A DNA stretch of 5,846 nucleotides from an uncultured Blautia sp. (lineage in GTDB: Bacteria > Bacillota > Clostridia > Lachnospirales > Lachnospiraceae). How positions within the stretch are numbered: the stretch's first letter is position 1; every line of letters starts with the position of its first letter. The stretch is from NCBI GenBank assembly GCA_945872375.1, contig CAMBYR010000146.1, forward strand, positions 1 to 5,846, written 5' to 3'. Below, one piece after another: positions 1-4,474 of this stretch. The position numbers and the translations under genes are program-made. Below the pieces are notes generated by a model. It was not told where the DNA came from. It did no database searches and saw only the letters and a program-made list of their open reading frames with translations.

Positions 1-762
1 ATCTTTCTCCAGCTTACGCACAAGCCCGTCAAAATTGGAAAAATATTTGGAGATCTTTCTGTCGATCAGCGCGATCAGAAGAGAACGCCGGACATCCTCC
101 ACGCTCTCCAGAGCTTCCTCATAATTATCCAGATAGGCAAGTCCCAGAACCAGCTTATCATCTTCATTTTTCTGAATGTACTCTTTCAGTTCTGTTTCAT
201 CATACAGGTAAATGGTGATCAGACTGACATCGACAGCCGCGCCCTCCAGAAGCTCGGATTTTTCCACCACATCCTTCAGAGACACGGTCTGCATGGAAGC
301 ACGGTAGATCCGGTTTCCCAGCTCTGTACTCAATTCTGTCGGTTCCTCGGCTCCGGCCTTTGGAAGCTTGTCCGCAGTGATTTCCGGAAACAATGTGCTG
401 ATATTTTTTTTGGTGTACTGGTCTTTTCCCGTAAGATCAGAAAAAACACGGTTGTTCCAGATCAGGTTTCCGTTCATATCCATGACCGCGTATGGAAGCG
501 CAAGCTCGTCAAGAATCCGCTTTTCAACCTGATCATACTGGTTTGCAAATGCAATCAGTTCATTGAGAATCGCGGGTTTGCTCCTGCGTGCCAGCGGGAC
601 TGCCACAAGCAGATACAGACATATTCCCAGAGACATCACAAGTCCGGCCTGGATATCTGCCAGATAAACCAGCACATTGAAAATAATCAGCAAAATTGAC
701 AGATACAGCGGCCATTGAACAAAGCGCCCGATTCTACCTCTTAGTTTTAGTTTTTCATTCAT
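1..762 (-). CDS. gdpP: GdpP-like c-di-AMP phosphodiesterase, N-terminal part (runs off left edge)
   Basis: Translating the minus strand from ATG at 762 gives 254 codons with no stop before the window edge. The protein starts MNEKLKLRGRIG. Two hydrophobic membrane segments follow at about residues 15-34 and 39-58, then a PAS-like sensory region at about 75-200 (LPYAVMDMNGNLIWNN). From about 210 comes the start of a degenerate GGDEF domain (LVLGLAYLDNYEEALESV, then LLIALIDRKISKYFSNFDG). This order is that of the GdpP/YybT family, whose missing C-terminal DHH/DHHA1 part hydrolyses c-di-AMP. Family members are about 650-680 residues, so roughly 60% lies outside. The location beside rpsF-ssb-rpsR agrees with Firmicute gene order, where rplI and dnaB/dnaC usually follow. 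The ribosome binding site is poor (GGTACGGATT before ATG). The DHH catalytic motifs are not in view, so function is inferred from architecture and context. Confidence 0.88.
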   Translation of the reverse strand, partial: MNEKLKLRGRIGRFVQWPLYLSILLIIFNVLVYLADIQAGLVMSLGICLYLLVAVPLARRSKPAILNELIAFANQYDQVEKRILDELALPYAVMDMNGNLIWNNRVFSDLTGKDQYTKKNISTLFPEITADKLPKAGAEEPTELSTELGNRIYRASMQTVSLKDVVEKSELLEGAAVDVSLITIYLYDETELKEYIQKNEDDKLVLGLAYLDNYEEALESVEDVRRSLLIALIDRKISKYFSNFDGLVRKLEKD

Positions 763-805
763 AATCCGTACCGTTTTCAAAATAAAGTAATAAGAAACCA
801 GTCTT

Positions 806-814
806 ATTATAACA
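806..814 (-). promoter_or_regulatory. Candidate extended -10 promoter for gdpP
   Basis: Read on the minus strand this is TGT-TATAAT, a perfect -10 hexamer with the upstream TG of an extended -10. No convincing -35 hexamer lies 16-18 bases upstream. Transcription would start near 799, about 37 bases before the gdpP ATG. The right arm of the inverted repeat at 812-841 abuts and partly overlaps this element, so a protein bound to the repeat could control it. Confidence 0.5.
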
Positions 815-841
815 GATATGCTTCCAGAATACCATATCTGT
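812..841. repeat. Inverted repeat, 9-bp arms, upstream of gdpP
   Basis: ACAGATATG (812-820) and CATATCTGT (833-841) are perfect inverted arms around a 12-base spacer. On the plus strand the repeat runs into TTTTTT, which resembles a weak terminator, but no plus-strand gene lies upstream of it. On the minus strand it is followed directly by the TATAAT of the putative gdpP promoter. An operator or an RNA hairpin at the end of the rpsR transcript are both possible. Confidence 0.55.
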
Positions 842-851
842 TTTTTGTAAA

Positions 852-869
852 TGTCCTATCTTCCGGACA
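852..869 (-). other. Short hairpin in the rpsR-gdpP spacer
   Basis: On the minus-strand transcript UGUCC and GGACA pair around an 8-base loop and are followed by UUUAC. It is a weak 5-bp stem, third of four hairpins in a row downstream of rpsR. It may assist termination. Confidence 0.35.
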
Positions 870-871
870 GC

Positions 872-905
872 AAGACAGCGCCACCCTCTCGGATGACGCT
901 GCCTT
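872..905 (-). terminator. 15-bp hairpin with GAGA tetraloop downstream of rpsR
   Basis: In the minus-strand RNA the arms AAGGCAGCGUCAUCC and GGGUGGCGCUGUCUU pair over all 15 positions, counting G-U pairs, and close on a GAGA (GNRA) tetraloop. The stem is strong enough for an intrinsic terminator of the rpsF-ssb-rpsR operon, but what follows is GCUGUCC rather than a U-tract. It may instead protect the mRNA 3' end. Confidence 0.5.
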
Positions 906-931
906 ATTAAAATGGTCTGCTTTCGCAGTCC
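906..931 (-). terminator. Candidate first terminator of rpsF-ssb-rpsR
   Basis: Six bases after the rpsR stop, the minus-strand RNA can form GGACUGC-GAAA-GCAGACC, with one A-A mismatch and a GAAA tetraloop, followed by AUUUUAAU. The stem is short and the U-run modest, so termination here may be partial. The 15-bp hairpin immediately downstream would back it up. Confidence 0.5.
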
Positions 932-937
932 GCCGGA

Positions 938-1204
938 TTAGTCCTGAACGTACGGCATCAGAGAAAGATGACGTGCTCTCTTGATTGCTACAGTAAGAGC
1001 TCTCTGATGTTTTGCACAGTTTCCAGTGATTCTTCTCGGAAGGATTTTGCCTCTTTCAGAAACATATTTTCTTAATTTTGCTACATCCTTGTAATCGATT
1101 TCGTTGTTTTCCTTACCACAGAAAACACAAACTTTTTTTCTCTTGCGGCCGCCTCTTCTCTTCATTGGAGAGTCTGGTCTTTCGCCTCTGTTATTGTAAG
1201 CCAT
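938..1204 (-). CDS. rpsR: 30S ribosomal protein S18
   Basis: This 88-residue protein matches bacterial S18, with the conserved stretch DYKDVAKLRKYVSERGKI, then LPRRITGNCAKHQR and AIKRARHLSLMPY. S18 binds the 16S platform as a heterodimer with S6. The basic N-terminus (MKRRGGRKRKK) is typical. It is a zinc-type (C+) form: Cys26, Cys29, Cys63 and His66 make a CxxC...CxxH set. I chose ATG 1204 because AGGAGGA lies at 1211-1217, six bases upstream. The reading frame extends to 1261, but that adds 19 residues unlike S18 and would overlap ssb. It is the third gene of rpsF-ssb-rpsR, 25 bases after the ssb stop. Confidence 0.97.
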   Translation of the reverse strand: MAYNNRGERPDSPMKRRGGRKRKKVCVFCGKENNEIDYKDVAKLRKYVSERGKILPRRITGNCAKHQRALTVAIKRARHLSLMPYVQD

Positions 1205-1229
1205 GATGGTTCCTCCTATCTTTTTCGTT

Positions 1230-1682
1230 CTAATTAAAAGGCAGTTCCTCGTCAATTCCATCCGGAATATTCATAAAGCCACCTGCACTTGCTGCTCCCG
1301 GTGCAGGCATGGACGGTGCTGCATTCTGCTGAGGACGGGATGCTGCATAGCTGTCACTTGCCGCCTTGCTTTCTGCAAATTCCTGTTCCTCTACCACCAC
1401 TTCTGTGGTGTACACCTTCTGGCCTTCGCGGTTGGTATAGCTTCCGGTCTGAATCCTTCCGCTTACCACGATCTTTAATCCCTGACGGAAATATTTTTCT
1501 GCAAATTCAGCGCTGCGTCCGAACGCTACACAGCTGATAAAATCAGCGGTTGCTTCTCCGTCGCGGCGGAATCTTCTGTCTACTGCCAATGTAAATCTGG
1601 CAATTGCCATTGCATTTTCTCCTGCGGAATATCTTACCTCAGGATCTCTTGTTAAGCGTCCCATTAAAATGACTTTGTTCAT
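1230..1682 (-). CDS. ssb: Single-stranded DNA-binding protein SSB
   Basis: The 150-residue product is a bacterial SSB, which coats single-stranded DNA in replication, repair and recombination and recruits partner proteins by its C-terminal tip. Residues 1-104 form the OB fold, starting MNKVILMGRLTRDPEVRY, with DFISCVAFGRSAEFAEKY and VVSGRIQTGSYTN. Residues 105-140 are an Ala/Pro/Gln/Ser-rich flexible linker. The acidic tip reads GIDEELPFN. The tip is odd in that Asn follows the normally terminal Phe. GAGG of AAAGAGG at 1690-1696 supports ATG 1682. The gene sits between rpsF and rpsR, 72 bases after the rpsF stop, the usual operon position for the essential housekeeping SSB. Confidence 0.97.
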   Translation of the reverse strand: MNKVILMGRLTRDPEVRYSAGENAMAIARFTLAVDRRFRRDGEATADFISCVAFGRSAEFAEKYFRQGLKIVVSGRIQTGSYTNREGQKVYTTEVVVEEQEFAESKAASDSYAASRPQQNAAPSMPAPGAASAGGFMNIPDGIDEELPFN

Positions 1683-1754
1683 ATAAATACCTCTTTCTGA
1701 ATGGTTGAACGGGTACTTAATGGTGCTTTCTAAATTCCGATCAGTGCAAAAAGA

Positions 1755-2042
1755 TTACGCGTCTTTACGAACAACAAGATATCTTAATACGTTGTCCATG
1801 ATACGTACATGTCTTTCTACTTCTGCCGGACATGTTGCGTCTGCTTCGAACTGAATAAAGTAGTAGAAGCCTTCATGCATTTTCTGAATTTCGTAAGCTA
1901 ATTTTTTCTTACCCCATTCTTCAACGTCTGTGATTGTGCCGTTGTAACGGGTGATGTAGCCCTTTGCTTTTTCAACGACTGCATCGCGAACCTCGTCTTC
2001 AACTTTTGCACTCACAACTAATGCTAACTCATACTTGTTCAT
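1755..2042 (-). CDS. rpsF: 30S ribosomal protein S6
   Basis: The 95-residue protein is full length for S6, which pairs with S18 on the 16S platform. Family signatures are visible: MNKYELALVV at the start, EEWGKKKLAYEIQKM in the middle, and HVRIMDNVLRYLVVR at the end. ATG 2042 has a perfect AAGGAGG at 2052-2058. It is first in the rpsF-ssb-rpsR operon and has its own promoter at 2118-2146. The leader between them can fold into a hairpin that includes the Shine-Dalgarno, which fits the known autoregulation of this operon by the S6:S18 complex in other bacteria. Confidence 0.97.
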   Translation of the reverse strand: MNKYELALVVSAKVEDEVRDAVVEKAKGYITRYNGTITDVEEWGKKKLAYEIQKMHEGFYYFIQFEADATCPAEVERHVRIMDNVLRYLVVRKDA

Positions 2043-2054
2043 GCTTTTTTACCT

Positions 2055-2096
2055 CCTTGTGGACTTTTTGGCCCTTTGCCTGTACAAAGAGCAAGG
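2055..2096 (-). promoter_or_regulatory. Candidate S6:S18 autoregulatory leader hairpin before rpsF
   Basis: In the minus-strand RNA a continuous 5' arm CCUUGCUCUUUG (2096-2085) can pair first with CAAAGGG (2078-2072) across a UACAGG loop and then with CAAGG (2059-2055) after a 12-base bulge on the 3' side. CAAGG overlaps the AAGGAGG of rpsF, so folding would hide the ribosome binding site. Leaders bound by S6:S18 with an asymmetric bulge are established in other bacteria. I do not see the CCG that typifies that motif inside the bulge, so the match is structural only. Confidence 0.45.
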
Positions 2097-2117
2097 ATAA
2101 ATATATCACGATTGTTG

Positions 2118-2146
2118 ATTTTAGCATATTTCCCGGATTCTGTAAA
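2118..2146 (-). promoter_or_regulatory. Promoter of rpsF-ssb-rpsR
   Basis: On the minus strand TTTACA (2146-2141), a 17-base spacer and TAAAAT (2123-2118) form a near-consensus housekeeping promoter. TGC just before the -10 supplies an extended -10. Transcription would start near 2111, giving a leader of about 69 bases. The -35 lies four bases past the stop codon of the DUF951 gene. No terminator is evident between them, so the operon can also receive upstream transcription. Confidence 0.8.
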
Positions 2147-2149
2147 GCA

Positions 2150-2341
2150 TTATTCCTGATTTTTTTTCAGATTTCTGGTGTTTTTTTCCACCATTTTTCG
2201 CGGAACCATGATCTGATGGCCGCATCCGGTACATTTCAGACGGAAATCAGCCCCCACACGAAGGATTTCCCAATCCCGGCTTCCGCAGGGATGCTCTTTT
2301 TTCAGTGTTACAACATCTCCGATTTCATAGAGAAGGCCCAT
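2150..2341 (-). CDS. DUF951 family protein (YyzM-like)
   Basis: This 63-residue protein shows the conserved DUF951 pattern: IGDVVTLKKEHPCGS, then WEILRVGADFRLKC, then GCGHQIMVPR, with a charged C-terminal tail (VEKNTRNLKKNQE). Cys19, Cys37 and Cys40 and the neighbouring His residues could bind metal, which is my inference. The function of the family is unknown; its SH3-like size and basic tail suggest nucleic acid binding at most. A relative (YyzM) lies close upstream of rpsF in Bacillus subtilis, so the position is conserved. The start at 2341 is supported by AAAGGAG at 2350-2356. Only three bases separate it from the sirtuin stop, and its ribosome binding site lies in the sirtuin's last codons, so translation is probably coupled. 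Confidence 0.9.
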   Translation of the reverse strand: MGLLYEIGDVVTLKKEHPCGSRDWEILRVGADFRLKCTGCGHQIMVPRKMVEKNTRNLKKNQE

Positions 2342-2344
2342 GAT

Positions 2345-3076
2345 TTATTCTCCTTTTACCTTAATCCGGGAAAATACCTGTCCGATCGGCTCCTTGATCA
2401 GAAGATCTGCAAAGGAATCTCTCGGAGTGGAGGATTTATTGATTACCACCAGATGTTCTCCCCGGAAATAGTCTATTAATCCTGCTGCCGGATAAACCGC
2501 CAGAGATGTGCCGCCGATAATCAGTACCTGGGCCTCGGAAATCGCCCGCACAGATTCATTGATCGTGTCATTGTCCAGGCCTTCTTCGTAAAGCACCACA
2601 TCCGGCTTGATGATTCCGCCGCAGGAGCACCTGGGAACACCCTCCGCATGCTTCATATAGGAAAAGTCATGAAATTTCCCGCATTTCATACAATAATTCC
2701 TGTATACGCTTCCATGAAGCTCCAGGACCTTTTTGCTTCCGGCCATCTGATGAAGATTGTCGATATTCTGCGTGATTACAGCCTTCAGTTTTCCTGCCGC
2801 TTCCAGCTCTGCCAGCTTTTTATGCGCTGCATTGGGCTGTGCCGTATCACACAGCATCTTATCCTGGTAGAACCGGTAAAACTCCTCCGGATGCCTCATG
2901 AAAAAAGTATGGCTGAGAATGGTTTCCGGAGGATAATCATATTTTTGATTATATAATCCGTCCTGAGAGCGAAAATCCGGGATTCCGCTTTCCGTAGACA
3001 CTCCTGCCCCGCCGAAAAATACAAGATTGTCATATTGATCAATCATTTCCTGAAGCTTCGCAATTTCATTACCCAT
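2345..3076 (-). CDS. Sirtuin: NAD-dependent protein deacylase (Sir2/CobB family)
   Basis: The 243-residue protein carries all core Sir2 motifs. These are the NAD-binding GAGVSTESGIPDFRS (residues 23-37), TQNIDNLH (102-109), the catalytic His121 in LELHGS, four zinc cysteines (Cys129, Cys132, Cys150, Cys152 as CxxC...CxC) and the late GGTSLAVYPAA (188-198). Sirtuins remove acetyl or other acyl groups from lysines using NAD+, making nicotinamide and O-acyl-ADP-ribose. The sequence most resembles the bacterial class U type such as Thermotoga Sir2 (HPEEFYRFY, AVITQNID, GSKKVLELHG). No obvious Tyr/Arg pair of desuccinylases is seen. I prefer ATG 3076 because AAAGGA lies nine bases upstream at 3086-3091; ATG 3100 has no ribosome binding site. 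It follows the sortase gene by 51 bases and leads directly into the DUF951 gene. Confidence 0.93.
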   Translation of the reverse strand: MGNEIAKLQEMIDQYDNLVFFGGAGVSTESGIPDFRSQDGLYNQKYDYPPETILSHTFFMRHPEEFYRFYQDKMLCDTAQPNAAHKKLAELEAAGKLKAVITQNIDNLHQMAGSKKVLELHGSVYRNYCMKCGKFHDFSYMKHAEGVPRCSCGGIIKPDVVLYEEGLDNDTINESVRAISEAQVLIIGGTSLAVYPAAGLIDYFRGEHLVVINKSSTPRDSFADLLIKEPIGQVFSRIKVKGE

Positions 3077-3127
3077 TTCATTCCATCCTTTCTCCGGCAT
3101 AGCTGCCCGGCGCTTTCTTCTCTGCTT

Positions 3128-3943
3128 TTATTTTGACACTTCATCCACCCGGACGCCCTGTACCACGAAGCGTGTGGCTTCATTTCCGGTACATGTGGAG
3201 AGTGTGACGATCTTGTCCTTTATGTTCATTTCCCGTGCTTCCGTCTGGATTTCCGAACGGCTGCGGATATCCTTCAGGTACTGCTCAAACTCCGCGCCCG
3301 GTCCTTTAAACAGCGTATAGGTATCACTTGTGGAGCCCGTTGTATAGGCTGACACGATCTCATACCGGTAATCCTTCTCAGGCGTCAGGATCCAGAAATA
3401 TTTGCTCTTCTGATAGGTCTCTTTGCTGCTGCTGAACTTTTTAAGCTGTCCGAACATGGAGCCGTTTTTCATGTTGTGTCCGTAAACCAGTGTGTTGCAG
3501 TCACTGAAATCTCCGCTGTTTGCACAGTCAATAAAAATCGTTCCGGCAAAATTGTAGTTTCTTTCATAAGTCATATGGAGATAGGTGCTGTTGTCCGGAC
3601 CTTTTACCACCGGATAACTGATGCCATCCAGAGCTTCCACATAGATCCATCCGATCACATCCTCATTAACGCTCCGAAGGGTCTCGAAATCTACAGAAAT
3701 CGGAGCCGTCAATGTGGGGCCTGTCTCCTCTGTACCGCCTTCTTCCACCACAGGTGCATCCGGATCTCTGGTGGTGACTGCCATCTGCTCGATCTGATTA
3801 TACTCATCTGATCCCTTTTTGTATTCGGTGTAAATGTGATACAGATTGTAGGCTGCATAGCAGAACACACCGATTGCAAGAATCAGTATCAATGTCAGCA
3901 GAATATCTGCAGCGCCTTTTTTCTTCTTTGTTTTTTTAGCCAT
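3128..3943 (-). CDS. srtB: Class B sortase
   Basis: The 271-residue protein is a membrane-anchored cysteine transpeptidase that joins secreted proteins to the cell wall or to each other. A Lys-rich start (KKTKKKKG) precedes one membrane segment at about residues 14-35. A Thr/Glu/Pro-rich linker follows at about 55-80, and then the extracellular catalytic domain. His156 (YGHNMKNGSMFGQL), Cys251 (TLSTCTG) and Arg258 (RFVVQGV) form the active site. The early motifs IGWIYVEALDGISYPVVKG and FAGTIFID are typical of class B. Cys to Arg spacing is 7, shorter than the 10 of Staphylococcus aureus SrtB. GGAAGGAG at 3951-3958 supports ATG 3943. No sortase substrate or heme-uptake gene lies nearby, so substrates are unknown. 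It is second in a probable operon with the small upstream gene and the sirtuin. Confidence 0.93.
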   Translation of the reverse strand: MAKKTKKKKGAADILLTLILILAIGVFCYAAYNLYHIYTEYKKGSDEYNQIEQMAVTTRDPDAPVVEEGGTEETGPTLTAPISVDFETLRSVNEDVIGWIYVEALDGISYPVVKGPDNSTYLHMTYERNYNFAGTIFIDCANSGDFSDCNTLVYGHNMKNGSMFGQLKKFSSSKETYQKSKYFWILTPEKDYRYEIVSAYTTGSTSDTYTLFKGPGAEFEQYLKDIRSRSEIQTEAREMNIKDKIVTLSTCTGNEATRFVVQGVRVDEVSK

Positions 3944-3979
3944 TATCTCGCTCCTTCCTGATAAGTGTGGTTTTCACGG

Positions 3980-4228
3980 TTATTCAGGCTTCCTGATAAT
4001 ACCTGCTTTCTGAAAGACAGGGTAAAGATAGCTCGCCCCAAAGGTTCCCAGCTTTCCCTTTGCGGTTTTAAATTCTTCTCCCTGCATCGCCTTCAGAACA
4101 TCCCACAGCAGGATTTCCGCCTCCGGATCCTGACTGTTCCATGCCTGATAAAATCGTTGAAAAACATCTGGCATTTCTTCGTTATTACTATTTTCACATA
4201 CTGTCATGCCTTCATTTGTATTTTTCAT
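3980..4228 (-). CDS. Small hypothetical protein, first gene of the sortase-sirtuin operon
   Basis: I do not recognise this 82-residue protein. It has no signal peptide or membrane segment. The first 20 residues are polar and Asn/Glu-rich (MKNTNEGMTVCENSNNEE). The rest looks like a compact soluble helical domain (VFQRFYQAWNSQDPEAEILL, then LWDVLKAMQGEEF), ending in YLYPVFQKAGIIRKPE. ATG 4228 has a modest GGAAG four bases upstream. ATG 4207 is an alternative, but its GAAGG is too close. Support for it being real is positional: it lies downstream of a good promoter and structured leader, and 36 bases ahead of the sortase on the same strand. A regulatory or cytosolic partner role would be a guess. 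Confidence 0.62.
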   Translation of the reverse strand: MKNTNEGMTVCENSNNEEMPDVFQRFYQAWNSQDPEAEILLWDVLKAMQGEEFKTAKGKLGTFGASYLYPVFQKAGIIRKPE

Positions 4229-4247
4229 TTTACTTCCGATGATCTTT

Positions 4248-4339
4248 CCCCATATTTATATGAAGCTGGGGTCAAAAGCCCCCAACTATGATACCTGCGG
4301 ATTGCTCCTTGCGTTGCACTCTCACAAACCTGGTATCAT
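4248..4339 (-). promoter_or_regulatory. Structured leader or intergenic repeat before the small gene and sortase
   Basis: In the minus-strand RNA, AUGAUACC (4339-4332) pairs perfectly with GGUAUCAU (4295-4288), enclosing a 36-base domain in which UUGUG can pair with CGCAA. Next, AGUUGGGG and CCCCAGCUU form an 8-bp hairpin around GCUUUUGA (about 4286-4264). A second UGGGG at 4252-4248 can compete for the same CCCCA. The outer helix begins at the predicted transcription start. This resembles a riboswitch or attenuator, but no known class matches by eye, and no U-tract follows. It could also be a copy of a dispersed palindromic repeat. Confidence 0.45.
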
Positions 4340-4341
4340 TT

Positions 4342-4370
4342 ATTTTATCACATTCCGGATCATTTGCCAA
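4342..4370 (-). promoter_or_regulatory. Promoter of the small gene-sortase-sirtuin-DUF951 cluster
   Basis: On the minus strand TTGGCA (4370-4365), a 17-base spacer and TAAAAT (4347-4342) form a strong housekeeping-type promoter. TGA precedes the -10, giving an extended -10. The start point would fall near 4334-4337, about 108 bases before the first ATG. It is divergent from the recombinase promoter, with the two -10 elements about 70 bases apart. Confidence 0.75.
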
Positions 4371-4414
4371 CGACGGGAAGAAATACTTTCCTGGAAAAAC
4401 CGTATCCCCGCATC

Positions 4415-4423
4415 TGCTATAAT
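4415..4423 (+). promoter_or_regulatory. Extended -10 promoter of the recombinase gene
   Basis: TGC-TATAAT is a perfect -10 with the TG extension. The -35 region 17 bases upstream (AAAAAC) does not fit, so this is an extended -10 promoter likely to be weak or activator-dependent. The start would be near 4430, inside the dyad at 4425-4447, which places that dyad as a possible operator. Confidence 0.6.
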
Positions 4424-4424
4424 A

Positions 4425-4447
4425 ATGTTACCTGTGAGCAGTAACAT
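4425..4447. repeat. Left copy of a 23-bp dyad repeat flanking the recombinase
   Basis: ATGTTAC (4425-4431) and GTAACAT (4441-4447) are perfect 7-bp inverted arms around the 9-base CTGTGAGCA. It begins one base after the recombinase -10 and covers the expected start point. The same 23-bp unit recurs, with 19 of 23 bases identical, at 5704-5726 beyond the gene. It may be an operator, a recombinase core site, or both. Confidence 0.65.
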
Positions 4448-4474
4448 AATAATTCCAAAAAAGGGGTGCATATT

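Noticed and set aside
812..846. Intrinsic terminator on the plus strand
   Set aside because: The hairpin plus T-run fits, but only sequence antisense to gdpP lies upstream on that strand, so there is no evident transcript to terminate.
1205..1261. N-terminal extension of S18 by 19 codons
   Set aside because: The extra residues do not resemble S18, would overlap the end of ssb, and the strong AGGAGGA lies directly before ATG 1204.
1964..2479. Plus-strand open frame across rpsF, its promoter and DUF951
   Set aside because: It is antisense to well-identified genes, covers a promoter, and has a Cys/Phe/His-rich composition typical of a shadow frame.
3077..3100. Earlier ATG for the sirtuin at 3100
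   Set aside because: No ribosome binding site precedes it, while ATG 3076 has AAAGGA at a proper distance and gives the usual sirtuin N-terminus.
4288..4339. Known riboswitch class (c-di-GMP, THF, fluoride, guanidine, preQ1)
   Set aside because: ACGCAA in the leader recalls part of the c-di-GMP-I motif, but the surrounding conserved segments of that and the other classes are absent.
4466..4474. GTG start for the recombinase
   Set aside because: It overlaps the AAGGGG ribosome binding site that serves ATG 4475; the ATG product starts as related integrases do.
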